The notes: generated by a model not told the origin, from the letters alone. 64,000 bases of DNA from Yunchengibacter salinarum (GCF_037658235.1 NZ_JBBJLN010000009.1:124001-188000), one strand, 5' to 3'. Shown: positions 25,371-34,231, numbered from the stretch's first letter. Numbers and translations are program-made.

Positions 25371-26558
25371 GTGAATTCTGATTCGTCCATGGCGCCACCG
25401 GAAACGGAACTGACAGCGCATCGCCTTGACCGCATCGGCGCCCTGCCCGCCGACCAGTGGGATGCCTGCGCCGGGATCGGCAACCCCTTTGTCAGCCACG
25501 CCTTTCTGGATGCGCTGGAAATCAGCGGCTGTGTCAGCGCGGAAACCGGCTGGCAGCCCTGTCATCTGGCGCTCTACCGCTCGAACGATCCGGCGCCGGT
25601 GGCCGTGATGCCGCTTTATCTGAAAGGGCACAGCCTGGGTGAATATGTGTTCGACCAGCCCTGGGCCGCGGCTTTTGAACGGGCCGGGGGGCGGTATTAT
25701 CCCAAGGTTCAATCCAGCGTGCCGTTCAGCCCGGTCACCGCGCCACGCCTGCTGGTGCGCCCGGACATGGACGGTACCCACGCCCGCACTGCCCTGCTGA
25801 AGGCCGCCACCGGGCTGACGGAAAGCAACGGCCTGTCCAGCCTGCATCTGACCTTTCTGAACGCGATGGATTTGCGCGCCTGCCGTCAGGCCGGGCTGCT
25901 GCACCGCACAGATCAGCAGTTCCACTGGTTCAATCGCGGCTATGACAGCTTCGAGGGCTTCCTCGGCGCCATGGCATCCCGCAAGCGCAAGCAAATCCGC
26001 AAGGAACGCCGAACCGCCCTGGGCGACGGGCTGGAAATCACCCACAAGAGCGGCCATGACCTGACCCCCGCGGACTGGGACCACTTTTTCGACTTCTATC
26101 TGGACACGGCGAACCGAAAATGGGGCCGCCCCTATCTGAACCGCTCCTTTTTTGAGGAAATCGGCGCCCGGCTGGGGGATCGTCTGCTGCTGATGCTGGC
26201 TGGCCGCCCCGGTGAGGCGCCCATTGCCGGGGCGCTCAATCTGGTGGGGGAAGATGCCCTGTATGGCCGCTATTGGGGCTGCCGGGAGGATCACCCCTGC
26301 CTGCATTTCGAGACCTGCTATTATCAGGCCATAGACGTGGCGATCGATCGGGGCCTGGCCCGCGTGGAAGCCGGTGCGCAAGGCGGCCACAAGCTGGCGC
26401 GCGGCTATGAGCCCGTCACCACCCACAGCGCCCACTGGCTGGTGGACCCCGGCTTCCGGGAAGCAGTCGCCCGCTATCTGGACGCGGAGCAGCAGGAAGT
26501 GGCCGCCGAACAGGTCTTTCTGAACGCCCGCACTCCCTTTCGCAAAGGTGACGGATAG
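25371..26558 (+). CDS. FemAB-like / GNAT-fold protein (COG3146 type)
   Basis: 395 residues from GTG 25371, with GAGG upstream. Features recall the peptidoglycan recognition/biosynthesis family PF04339: HAFLDALEISGCVS near residue 45, FDQPWAAAFERAGGRYYPK, PFSPVTAPRLL, and near residue 210 SRKRKQIRKER. The C-terminal half has the duplicated GNAT fold. The family name is historical and no reaction is proven. Other copies are often clustered with RidA, GDPD and Clp genes, as here. The real function is unknown. Confidence 0.8.
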   Translation: MNSDSSMAPPETELTAHRLDRIGALPADQWDACAGIGNPFVSHAFLDALEISGCVSAETGWQPCHLALYRSNDPAPVAVMPLYLKGHSLGEYVFDQPWAAAFERAGGRYYPKVQSSVPFSPVTAPRLLVRPDMDGTHARTALLKAATGLTESNGLSSLHLTFLNAMDLRACRQAGLLHRTDQQFHWFNRGYDSFEGFLGAMASRKRKQIRKERRTALGDGLEITHKSGHDLTPADWDHFFDFYLDTANRKWGRPYLNRSFFEEIGARLGDRLLLMLAGRPGEAPIAGALNLVGEDALYGRYWGCREDHPCLHFETCYYQAIDVAIDRGLARVEAGAQGGHKLARGYEPVTTHSAHWLVDPGFREAVARYLDAEQQEVAAEQVFLNARTPFRKGDG

Positions 26559-26561
26559 GGC

Positions 26562-27113
26562 TCAGGGGCGCGGGCCGCCAATCACGCACTCCCGACTGAT
26601 CCGGGCGACCTTGTGGGGCCTGAGCGCATGGCCCGGCGGCAGGTCCGGGTGATCGAAGTCCATTTCCGGCAACCGCTGAAAACCCAGCCGCGCCATCAGC
26701 GCCAGGCTTTTGTCATTGCTGTGGGCGGTAAAGGCGACAACCTCATCGCACCAGTGCCGGGCGAAGGCATGAACCAACGCGGCCCGCGCCGCTTCCGCCG
26801 CCAGGCCGGCGCCATGATGGGCCACCTGAAAGCGATAGACCAGATCAAAGGGGGCCGACAGCGGCAGCCGCTTCCGCATGGGCAGAAGGCCCGCAAAGCC
26901 CGCATACCGGCCTTCATGAAACACGGACCACGGCCCGATGCCATAGGCGCCCCAACTGTCCCGGAAGCGAGCCAGCAGATCATCGCTTTCCGCACTGTCC
27001 AGCGGTGACGCGAAATGGGCCATGACGCGGGGGTCCGCATTCATGGCCCGAAATTCCGTCGTCTCCGCCCCGGTCGGCGGGACCAGCACCAGCCGGTGCG
27101 TGGTCATCCGCAT
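26562..27113 (-). CDS. GNAT family N-acetyltransferase (RimJ/RimL type)
   Basis: 183 residues from ATG 27113; a TTG at 27125 overlapping the clpA stop is the alternative. It begins MTTHRLVL-style, has FAGLLPMRKRL, and YRFQVAHHGAGLAAEAARAAL as the acetyl-CoA motif region, ending with NDKSLALMARLGFQR. This is the alanine-acetyltransferase-like branch that modifies protein N-termini or small amines. The acceptor is unknown. It is probably cotranscribed as the last gene after clpS-clpA. Confidence 0.85.
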   Translation of the reverse strand: MRMTTHRLVLVPPTGAETTEFRAMNADPRVMAHFASPLDSAESDDLLARFRDSWGAYGIGPWSVFHEGRYAGFAGLLPMRKRLPLSAPFDLVYRFQVAHHGAGLAAEAARAALVHAFARHWCDEVVAFTAHSNDKSLALMARLGFQRLPEMDFDHPDLPPGHALRPHKVARISRECVIGGPRP

Positions 27114-27121
27114 CGGGCCGG

Positions 27122-29512
27122 TCAATCCACCACGGCGGGCGGCTTGCCACTGCCAGCGGCAGGCACACTGCCCTTCTTGCCGCCCTTTGGTGTCTTGCCG
27201 GATTTGCTGTCACCGTCCCTGCTCTTGGGCGCATGGGGCGTGATCTCGAAGTCCAGCGCATCGTCCCTCAAACGCACAGCCACTTCGCCGCCCTTGGCCA
27301 GCTTGCCAAAGAGCAGTTCGTCCGCCAGCGGTTTCTTCACCTTTTCCTGGATCACACGGCCCAGCGGACGGGCGCCATAACGGCGGCTGTAGCCCTTTTC
27401 CGCCAGCCAGGTCTTGGCCTCGTCCGTGATGGTCAGATCCACATTGCGATCCGCAAGCTGCATTTCCAGCTCCAGAACGAATTTTTCCACCACACGCTCC
27501 ACCACCTCGGTGGGCAGGAAGTCGAACGGGATCACGGAATCCAGCCTGTTGCGGAATTCCGGCGAGAAGGTCTTGCGGATGGCCTCGTCGCTGGCACCCT
27601 CGTTCGTTTCACGGCCAAAGCCGATGGCGGTGCGCGACAGCTCGCTGGCGCCCGCATTGGTGGTCATGATCAGCACCACATTGCGGAAATCGATCTTCTT
27701 GCCGTTATGATCGGTCAACTGGCCATTATCCATCACCTGCAACAGCACATTGAACAGGTCCGGGTGGGCCTTTTCGATCTCGTCCAGCAACAGCACGCTA
27801 TGTGGCTGCTGATCGATGGCATCCGTCAGCAGGCCGCCCTGATCGAAGCCCACATAGCCGGGCGGTGCGCCGATCAGGCGGGAAACCGAATGCCGTTCCA
27901 TATACTCGGACATGTCGAAGCGGTGCAGCTCCACACCCAGCAGGCTGGCGAGCTGGCGGGCCACCTCGGTCTTGCCAACGCCGGTGGGCCCGGAAAACAG
28001 ATAGGAGCCGATCGGCTTGTTGGGCTCCCGGAGCCCCGCGCGGGACAGCTTGATGCTGGACGCCAGCGCGGCAATCGCCCGTTCCTGGCCGAACACCACC
28101 CGTTTCAGATCGTCTTCCAGCGTGGCCATTACCCGGCTTTCATCCCGCGACACGGATTTCGGCGGGATGCGGGCAATGCGCGATACCACGGTTTCCACAT
28201 CCTTCACGCCCACGGTTTTCTTGCGCTTGGACAGGGGCAGCAGCTTCTGTGCCGCGCCGGATTCGTCGATCACGTCAATGGCCTTGTCCGGCAGCCGCCG
28301 GTCGGAAATATAGCGATCCGACAGTTCCACCGCCGTCTTGATCGCTTCATTGGTATAGCGAATGTCGTGATGGCTTTCGAAATAGGGCTTGAGTCCCTGA
28401 AGAATCTTGATGCTGTCCGCCACCGAGGGTTCGCTCACATCGATCTTCTGGAAGCGGCGCAACAGGGCGCGGTCCTTCTCGAAATGGCTGCGGAATTCCT
28501 TGTAGGTGGTGGAGCCCATGCAGCGAATGGCCCCGCTGGCCAGCGCCGGCTTGAGCAGGTTGGAGGCATCCATGGCGCCGCCGGACGTGGCCCCGGCGCC
28601 CACCACCGTATGGATTTCATCGATGAACAGCACGGCGCCGTCGAAGTCCTCAAGCTCCTTCACCACGGCTTTCAGGCGTTCTTCAAAGTCACCGCGATAG
28701 CGGGTGCCCGCCAGAAGCGTGCCCATGTCCAGCGAGAAGATGGTGGCATCCAGCAGCACATCGGGCACTTTTTCCTCAACGATACGGCGGGCCAGCCCTT
28801 CGGCGATGGCGGTCTTGCCAACGCCCGCCTCGCCCACCAGCAGCGGGTTGTTCTTGGAACGGCGGCACAGCACCTGAATGGCGCGCTCCAGCTCGCTGTC
28901 CCGCCCGATCAGCGGGTCGATCTTGCCCTGACGCGCCTTTTCGTTCAGATCCACACAATAGCTGGCCAGCGCCGATCCCTGCTTCTTGCCCTCGCCGTCC
29001 TCGCCGCGGGGCGCGTCTTCCTCCGCCTCGTCCTCGACACCGCGCACCGGGCGTTCAGCCTTCATTTCCGGCACCTTGGCGATGCCGTGGGAAATGTAGC
29101 TCACCGCGTCCAGCCGGGTCATGTCCTGGCTTTGCAGGAAATAAACGGCATGGCTTTCCCGCTCGGAAAACAGGGCCACCAGCAGGTTGGCGCCGGTCAT
29201 TTCCTCCCGGCCAGAGCTTTGCACATGCAGTATGGCGCGCTGCACCACGCGCTGGAACCCGGCTGTGGGCGTGGCTTCCAGCCCTTCCGCGTCCAGCCGG
29301 AGATTGTCCATCTCGCTGTCCAGATAGTCGGTAAGCTGTTCCTTGAGAACGTCCAGCTCCACCCCGCAGGCGCGCATCACGGCCACCGCGTCCGGGTCCT
29401 CGGTCAGCGCGAGCAGCAGATGCTCCAGCGTGGCATATTCATGCCGACGGCTGTTCGCCTCGCTCAGCGCGCGGTGAAAGGTTTCTTCGAGGTCCTTGGA
29501 AAAGCTTGGCAA
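27122..29512 (-). CDS. clpA: ATP-dependent Clp protease ATP-binding subunit ClpA
   Basis: About 796 residues; the AAA+ unfoldase that feeds substrates to ClpP. The start is taken as TTG 29512 because the protein then begins PSFSKDLEETFHRAL like other ClpA proteins, with GAAGGA 8 bases upstream; ATG 29533 is the alternative. Two N-domain repeats are followed by AAA1 (GEAGVGKT, about 227-234) and AAA2 (GPTGVGKTEVARQL), with LLDEIEKAH as Walker B. The C-terminal 40 residues after the D2 domain are a charged Lys/Gly-rich tail not typical of ClpA. clpS lies directly upstream. Confidence 0.96.
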   Translation of the reverse strand: MPSFSKDLEETFHRALSEANSRRHEYATLEHLLLALTEDPDAVAVMRACGVELDVLKEQLTDYLDSEMDNLRLDAEGLEATPTAGFQRVVQRAILHVQSSGREEMTGANLLVALFSERESHAVYFLQSQDMTRLDAVSYISHGIAKVPEMKAERPVRGVEDEAEEDAPRGEDGEGKKQGSALASYCVDLNEKARQGKIDPLIGRDSELERAIQVLCRRSKNNPLLVGEAGVGKTAIAEGLARRIVEEKVPDVLLDATIFSLDMGTLLAGTRYRGDFEERLKAVVKELEDFDGAVLFIDEIHTVVGAGATSGGAMDASNLLKPALASGAIRCMGSTTYKEFRSHFEKDRALLRRFQKIDVSEPSVADSIKILQGLKPYFESHHDIRYTNEAIKTAVELSDRYISDRRLPDKAIDVIDESGAAQKLLPLSKRKKTVGVKDVETVVSRIARIPPKSVSRDESRVMATLEDDLKRVVFGQERAIAALASSIKLSRAGLREPNKPIGSYLFSGPTGVGKTEVARQLASLLGVELHRFDMSEYMERHSVSRLIGAPPGYVGFDQGGLLTDAIDQQPHSVLLLDEIEKAHPDLFNVLLQVMDNGQLTDHNGKKIDFRNVVLIMTTNAGASELSRTAIGFGRETNEGASDEAIRKTFSPEFRNRLDSVIPFDFLPTEVVERVVEKFVLELEMQLADRNVDLTITDEAKTWLAEKGYSRRYGARPLGRVIQEKVKKPLADELLFGKLAKGGEVAVRLRDDALDFEITPHAPKSRDGDSKSGKTPKGGKKGSVPAAGSGKPPAVVD

Positions 29513-29568
29513 AGCGCAAATTCCTTCTTCCATGGTTGGGGGAACCCCCCGCTGCGGGGCGGCCAGGC

Positions 29569-29605
29569 CACCCCCTGATCATGAGGATGGCGCTATCAGG
29601 GGGTG
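29569..29605 (-). promoter_or_regulatory. 11-bp perfect inverted repeat between clpS and clpA
   Basis: CACCCCCTGAT (29569-29579) and ATCAGGGGGTG (29595-29605) can form a stable stem with a 15-base loop in the clpS-clpA transcript. No T-run follows on the minus strand, so it looks like an mRNA-stabilising or attenuating structure rather than a terminator. Confidence 0.5.
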
Positions 29606-29657
29606 ATTTCAAGCACGCTGAGCCATTCCGCGTGCGCCCATCGCCGCGCCTGAATGA

Positions 29658-29987
29658 TCACGCCTTTTCCAGCGTACACTGGAGCGGCTGTTCATGTTGA
29701 CGGGCATAAGTTAAAACTTGGTTGACCTTGGTTTCGGCCACCTCATAGGAAAACACGCCACACACCCCCACACCGCGATTGTGCACCTGCAACATCACGT
29801 CCGTCGCCTGTTCCAGCGTCATGCGGAAAAAACGTTGCAGCACATGCACCACGAATTCCATCGGGGTATAATCGTCGTTCAGAAGCAACACCTTGTACAT
29901 GGGCGGCTTCTTGGTGCGGGTGCGGGTCTTGGTCAGCAGCCCGGTCCCCTCATCGTCGCCGGGGGTGTCGTCATCCTCGTCCGACAT
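29658..29987 (-). CDS. clpS: ATP-dependent Clp protease adaptor ClpS
   Basis: 109 residues from ATG 29987; an acidic flexible N-terminus (MSDEDDDTPGDDEG) is followed by the folded adaptor core: YKVLLLNDDYTPMEFVVHVL with the N-degron pocket residues, MLQVHNRGVGVCGVFSYEVAETKVNQV. ClpS delivers N-end rule substrates to ClpA. An upstream ATG at 30095 would add 36 residues without family support. It lies 145 bases ahead of the clpA start on the same strand. Confidence 0.96.
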   Translation of the reverse strand: MSDEDDDTPGDDEGTGLLTKTRTRTKKPPMYKVLLLNDDYTPMEFVVHVLQRFFRMTLEQATDVMLQVHNRGVGVCGVFSYEVAETKVNQVLTYARQHEQPLQCTLEKA

Positions 29988-30129
29988 GCGAAGGCACAGG
30001 CCCGCCAGCGGGGCCAGCCACGGTTCGCTCGCCCCTTCTTCCGGGTTCCACATGAGATAATAGAGACTCGCCGTGCTCACTGGCACAAAACCCATCCTTT
30101 TGCAGGGGCTGTTCCCCGCCTCACTGGAC

Positions 30130-30157
30130 GAAATAGGTATCCTGGCGCCAAAGACAA
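30130..30157 (-). promoter_or_regulatory. Candidate clpS promoter
   Basis: On the minus strand TTGTCT (30157-30152) and TATTTC (30135-30130) are separated by 16 bases. It lies about 140 bases before the clpS start; the -10 resembles that of rpmG. Confidence 0.4.
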
Positions 30158-30172
30158 GGGGCAGCCCGGTTT

Positions 30173-31567
30173 TCAGGTGGCCGGTTGCAGTTCCGGCGGC
30201 ACGCTCACGCCGGATGCCTCAAGCTCCCGCGACAGCACCGCCTTCAGCCGCTCCAGCCCGGCGGGCGTGTCCGCCTCGCAGCGCGCGGTCAGGGCGGGTT
30301 GGGTGTTGGAGGCCCGCAGCAGCCACCAACCGTCCTGGTCGGTCACCCGCACGCCATCCTCTCCGAACACATCCGCAGGCGTATCCGCCAGCCGCGCGCG
30401 CACTTCCTCCACCACCTCGAACTTGCGCTCTTCCGGGCATTCGAAGCGCACTTCCGGTGTGTTGAACAGAGTCGGCATCACATCCATGATGTGGTTCAGG
30501 TCGCCGCCGTCCCGGTCCACCGCGTTCAGGAACCGCACCGCCGCGTAAAGGCCGTCATCATAGCCATAGAACTTGTGCTTGAAAAAGATATGGCCGGACA
30601 TCTCCCCGCCAAGGGGGGCTTTTTCCTCCACCATCTTGGCCTTGACCAGCGAGTGACCGGATTTCCACATAACGGGCCGCCCACCCAGTTCCCTGATGCG
30701 GTCGAACAGCAGCTTGCTGGCCTTCACATCGGCGATGATCGGCTCCCCCGGCAGGTCCCGCAACACGTCGCCCGCCAGAATGGCGATGATCTGGTCCCCC
30801 CAGACCATGCGCCCCTTGCCGTCGATCAGGCCGATGCGGTCGCCGTCACCATCAAAACCGATGCCCATGTCCAGGCCATGCTCCGCCACCACAGCGCGAA
30901 GCTGGTCCATATTGGCATCGATGGTGGGGTCGGCGGGGTGGTTGGGGAAAGTGCCATCCACCGCCGCATTGATCACATGATGCTCCCCCGGCAGACGGGC
31001 CACCAGCGCCTGTGTGGCGGGGCCAGCGGCGCCATTGGCCGGGTCCCAGGCGATACGGAACGGCTTGTCGGTTTCCAGGTCACGCACCAGCCGGTCGATA
31101 TAGGCGTCGAAAACATCCACCTCTTCCTCGCTGCCGGTGCCGGTCTCGAAATCTCCGGCGGCTGCCAGACGGCCCAGTTCCTGTATCGCGTCGCCATACA
31201 CGGCGCCGCCATCGCGCATCATCTTGAAACCGTTATAATCCGGCGGGTTATGGCTGCCGGTGACCATCATGGCGCCATAGCTGTCCAGATGATACATGGA
31301 GAAATAAAGCATGGGCGTCGGCCCCAGGCCGATCCGCTTCACCTTCACCCCGGTGGATACCAGCCCTTCCGTCAGGGCTGCCACCATGGCCGGGGAGGAT
31401 GTGCGCCCGTCCTGCCCCACCACCACGGTGGTGCCGCCGCCGCGCACCACGGTGGTGCCAAAAGCCCGGCCCAGCGCGCGGGCATCGTCCAGGAAAAGGG
31501 TCTCATCCACCGTGCCGCGCACGTCATATTCACGCAGAATGGTCGGATTGAACTGATGGGCGGTCAT
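30173..31567 (-). CDS. Phosphomannomutase/phosphoglucomutase
   Basis: 464 residues of the alpha-D-phosphohexomutase superfamily, which interconverts hexose 1- and 6-phosphates. The active-site phosphoserine loop is TGSHNPPDYNG, the metal-binding loop is GFDGDGDRIGL, the sugar-binding loop is GGEMSGH, and the C-terminal phosphate loop is RASNTQP. The N-terminus (REYDVRGTVDE) is typical of the AlgC-like bifunctional enzymes. It likely feeds nucleotide-sugar and surface polysaccharide synthesis. AGGGGAACG precedes ATG 31567. Confidence 0.94.
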   Translation of the reverse strand: MTAHQFNPTILREYDVRGTVDETLFLDDARALGRAFGTTVVRGGGTTVVVGQDGRTSSPAMVAALTEGLVSTGVKVKRIGLGPTPMLYFSMYHLDSYGAMMVTGSHNPPDYNGFKMMRDGGAVYGDAIQELGRLAAAGDFETGTGSEEEVDVFDAYIDRLVRDLETDKPFRIAWDPANGAAGPATQALVARLPGEHHVINAAVDGTFPNHPADPTIDANMDQLRAVVAEHGLDMGIGFDGDGDRIGLIDGKGRMVWGDQIIAILAGDVLRDLPGEPIIADVKASKLLFDRIRELGGRPVMWKSGHSLVKAKMVEEKAPLGGEMSGHIFFKHKFYGYDDGLYAAVRFLNAVDRDGGDLNHIMDVMPTLFNTPEVRFECPEERKFEVVEEVRARLADTPADVFGEDGVRVTDQDGWWLLRASNTQPALTARCEADTPAGLERLKAVLSRELEASGVSVPPELQPAT

Positions 31568-31693
31568 GGTCGTTCCCCTGAATATTGATTTGGCGGAAAT
31601 CTGTCAGGGGGCGCGCGTAAAATCAACTGCCAATACCGGCAGGCACCGGGTTTCCGCGGCATTGCCCACCTGATCCGAAATCAGCACAGGGTA

Positions 31694-32578
31694 TCAGCGC
31701 GAAACGGTGCCGGGCATATAGCGTTCCACAATGGCCGCCATGCGACGGGATTTTTCCATCTGCGCAAGCGCCGCATCCAGCCGGGCGCGCAGGGCCGGGC
31801 TGTGCACCCGCAGAGTATGAGGGGTGGGCTCGAACATGTGAATCACCCGCAGTTCCGGCAGGGCGGCCCCGTGTGGCGGCGTTGCCGCGCGGGCACGCAG
31901 ATAGCGCAACACCCAGTAATCCCCCACATAGGCATCGATCCGCCCGCGCAAGAGCATATCCAGCGCCTGTTCGGATCGATCCAGCGACACCAGGTGCGCC
32001 GCTTCCGACAGGAAATCGGCATCGAGCCCCAGAAAGGCCCGGAAATCGGGGAAATGCCCCACCGTCATGCCGGACAGATCCACCGGGCCGTCCGATCCGC
32101 CCCGCTCGGACAGCATCACGATGCCATTGTGCCAGAACGTTACGGGCCGCGTCACCGTGGGGCGGGCCCCGTTCGCCTGATAGGACAGCACCGCATCCGC
32201 CTTGCCGCTCGCCAGAAGCGCGGGCAGGCGCCTGAGCGGCGCGTGCCGCAGCCGGGGCTCGAAGCCCGCCTGTCTGGCCAGGGCACGCAGGGTATCCACC
32301 ACGATCCCTCCCTGTGGGTCCGTCATCACATAGGGCGGCGAGGCGGGTGGCACGGCTATTGTCAGGGTCGGTCGGTCCTGCGCCGCCATCAATTGGTCAA
32401 GGGGCGACGTGACGGCCCGCACATCCGACGAATCCGCAAAGCCCCGGCCCGGCGCCATGAAAAACAGGGCCGCGCACACGAGACTCAGGACACGCCGCAG
32501 CGCCCCATTGCGTGCCTTGCGTGCGGCGACAGGCCCGCGACCGGGAGCAATTCCCCATATGACAGATTCATTAACCAT
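31694..32578 (-). CDS. Periplasmic solute-binding protein, family 3 type (orphan)
   Basis: 294 residues. A basic N-terminus and hydrophobic core (VLSLVCAALFFMAPGRGFA) give an export signal, though the n-region is unusually long (about 28 residues), so the start is uncertain. The body resembles SBP family 3: TLTIAVPPASPPYVMTDPQGG, DTLRALARQAGFEP, KADAVLSYQ, and RIDAYVGDYWV. No ABC permease or ATPase is nearby, so it may act as a sensor or partner for a distant system. A CtrA-type box covers the start codon region. Confidence 0.75.
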   Translation of the reverse strand: MVNESVIWGIAPGRGPVAARKARNGALRRVLSLVCAALFFMAPGRGFADSSDVRAVTSPLDQLMAAQDRPTLTIAVPPASPPYVMTDPQGGIVVDTLRALARQAGFEPRLRHAPLRRLPALLASGKADAVLSYQANGARPTVTRPVTFWHNGIVMLSERGGSDGPVDLSGMTVGHFPDFRAFLGLDADFLSEAAHLVSLDRSEQALDMLLRGRIDAYVGDYWVLRYLRARAATPPHGAALPELRVIHMFEPTPHTLRVHSPALRARLDAALAQMEKSRRMAAIVERYMPGTVSR

Positions 32579-32586
32579 TTATTAAC
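32571..32586. promoter_or_regulatory. CtrA-type binding box beside a GANTC site
   Basis: TTAACCATTTATTAAC at 32571-32586 fits the CtrA consensus TTAA-N7-TTAA exactly, including the strong TTAACCAT half. GATTC (a CcrM methylation site) is at 32565-32569. This is one of the most AT-rich spots in the region. It overlaps the start codon of the solute-binding protein gene, so it would act as an operator there, or the true start is further downstream. Confidence 0.55.
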
Positions 32587-32672
32587 ACTATCCCGCCAAT
32601 GCACGCCGCGCAAGGCATCCAGCATCGCAAAGGGCGGGAAGCAGGCCCCGGCTTCTTCGGCCAGGGGGCGTG

Positions 32673-33158
32673 TCAGGCTTCGTCCGCGCCGTCATCCAGC
32701 AGGCGCTGACGGGCCGCGTTCAGCTTGGCTGCCAGCCAGTCACTGCCCCCCTGATCCGGGTGCAGGCGGCTGATCAGACGGCGGTGGGCGGCGCGGATGT
32801 CCTGCTCCGTGGCGCCCGCCTCCAACCCCAGTACGGACAGGGCCTCGGCGTGGCTCATGGCCCCTGAATGGGGTGCTTGCCGCTTTCCCGCCTGCCCCCC
32901 TGCCCCTGTTCCTGTCCCTGTCCGGGCCGCGCCGCGTTTGGCGAACAGCATCCGGCCCAGTGTCAACAGCGTGGGCGCCAGCGATATGAGCGACAGCCCG
33001 GTTCGGGCCATCAGCACCCCGCCCAGCAACAGGGACACCAGCAGGGCAAGCCAGAACAGAGCGCGCCGGGCATCCCGCGTGCGGGCGCCCGCCCACCAGT
33101 GCAGCAGCAGGAAAAGAAAGGCGGCCAGCGCCACCCCGGCGAGCAGGGCAACGATCAC
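32673..33158 (-). CDS. Membrane-anchored J-domain (DnaJ-like) protein
   Basis: 161 residues. Two transmembrane segments (about 1-21 and 33-50), a linker rich in Gly/Thr/Ala, and a C-terminal partial J-domain (about 102-155) with the HPD motif at 133-135 (RLHPDQGG). It is arranged like the mitochondrial TIM14/Pam18 family, with the J-domain at the C-terminus. J-domains stimulate the ATPase of Hsp70. The start is GTG 33158, sharing bases with the mipZ TGA stop (GTGA), so it is translated together with mipZ. Confidence 0.82.
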   Translation of the reverse strand: MIVALLAGVALAAFLFLLLHWWAGARTRDARRALFWLALLVSLLLGGVLMARTGLSLISLAPTLLTLGRMLFAKRGAARTGTGTGAGGQAGKRQAPHSGAMSHAEALSVLGLEAGATEQDIRAAHRRLISRLHPDQGGSDWLAAKLNAARQRLLDDGADEA

Positions 33159-34102
33159 GGCGCGCCCGCCCCTTCCCGGCCAGGGGCGCCCGTGTCTGAC
33201 CCGTCCCGGTCTGCCCCATCCCGTTCGGCACCGTCCCGGCCAAAGGGCAGATCCAGCGCGGCCATCAGCGCCCTGAGTTCCTGCCGCGCCGCCACGTGGG
33301 ACATGGTCATGCCTTTGCCGTCCAGTCCGCCAGCGGCCTTCAGGTCCATCAGGGTCAGGCCGCGCAGGAACAGTTCCCGATAGATCACCCGCTCGCCAAG
33401 GCCCGGCACATAGCGCAGCCCCACACGGCCAGCCAGGTCTTCCAGCACCCGTTCCACGCGCTGCTTGTTCTTGGCATAAAGCGCACCCACGCGGTTGCGC
33501 AAAACCACCCAGTCAATGCTGCTGCCATCGGCCTGCGCCCGGCGCTGGCGGGCTTTCCAGACCATTTCCGCGTAAAAACTGGGCCGTTCCACCGTGAAGG
33601 TTTCCGGGTGCACCTTGGCCAGCAGGTCCAGGTCCACGAAACTGTCATTGACCGGCGTGACCAGCGTATCGGCGGCGGTATGCGCCAGGCGGGACAGGAA
33701 AGTGTCGCTGCCGGGGCAGTCCACCACCACCACATCCATGCCCGCATCCGCCAGCGCCATATAGGTATCCTCGAACGCGCGCTTTTCGGCCCGTTCCGCC
33801 GCCTCCGCGGTGCGTTCCTCGGAGCGTTCCACCACCCGCTCTTCCGGCATGGGCAGGATCAGCCCCTGCCGGGAACAGGTAAGGCGGCGGTTTTCGATAT
33901 AGCGGGTCAGGCTGCGCTGGCGGCTGTCCAGATCGATGGTACCCACTTTCAGGCCGTCGCTCAGCAGGGAGACAACGATATGCATGGCCGTGGTGGATTT
34001 GCCGGACCCGCCCTTTTCATTACCCAGAACGATCAGATAGGGGCGCCCTTCCGGCTTGCGGGGGCGGGGGCGCGGGGCCCCTCCGGCGATTGGTTCGGCC
34101 AC
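33155..34102 (-). CDS. mipZ: MipZ-type ParA ATPase, division-site regulator
   Basis: 315 residues from GTG 34102, with AGAGGAGAG upstream. The deviant Walker A is GNEKGGSGKSTTAMH; the sequences IDLDSRQRSLTRYIENR and VVVDCPGSDTFLSRLAHTAADTLVTPVNDSFVDLDLL (by motif) match MipZ. In Caulobacter MipZ forms gradients from the ParB-bound poles and inhibits FtsZ, placing division at midcell. The C-terminal 25 residues are a Gly/Asp-rich tail. It is divergent from panC and has a good TTGACA promoter. Confidence 0.94.
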   Translation of the reverse strand: MAEPIAGGAPRPRPRKPEGRPYLIVLGNEKGGSGKSTTAMHIVVSLLSDGLKVGTIDLDSRQRSLTRYIENRRLTCSRQGLILPMPEERVVERSEERTAEAAERAEKRAFEDTYMALADAGMDVVVVDCPGSDTFLSRLAHTAADTLVTPVNDSFVDLDLLAKVHPETFTVERPSFYAEMVWKARQRRAQADGSSIDWVVLRNRVGALYAKNKQRVERVLEDLAGRVGLRYVPGLGERVIYRELFLRGLTLMDLKAAGGLDGKGMTMSHVAARQELRALMAALDLPFGRDGAERDGADRDGSDTGAPGREGAGAP

Positions 34103-34201
34103 AATGCACTCTCCTCTGGTTGACGCCGCCCCGGCTTTCGGGAACGGGGCGCCAGCTTGAAAAATCGCGCCCGGCGATAAAGCCGCGTGCGTTCCACCAG
34201 C

Positions 34202-34231
34202 ACATAGCGACAGGGGCGGCCCCCTTGTCAA
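34202..34231 (-). promoter_or_regulatory. mipZ promoter
   Basis: On the minus strand TTGACA (34231-34226, perfect -35) is followed after 18 bases by CTATGT (34207-34202). It lies about 100 bases before the mipZ GTG. Confidence 0.5.

Noticed and set aside
24138..26435. A 765-codon open frame opposite the RidA, GDPD and FemAB-like genes
   Set aside because: It covers three clear genes on the opposite strand and has no ribosome site or domain.
27233..29578. A 781-codon open frame on the plus strand opposite clpA
   Set aside because: clpA on the other strand is unmistakable (two AAA+ modules); the antisense frame shows no domain and is rich in His, Gln and Gly, as expected of a shadow.
29710..29726. 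TTAA-N7-TTGA, a near match to a CtrA box
   Set aside because: It lies inside the clpS coding region and misses one base of the second half.
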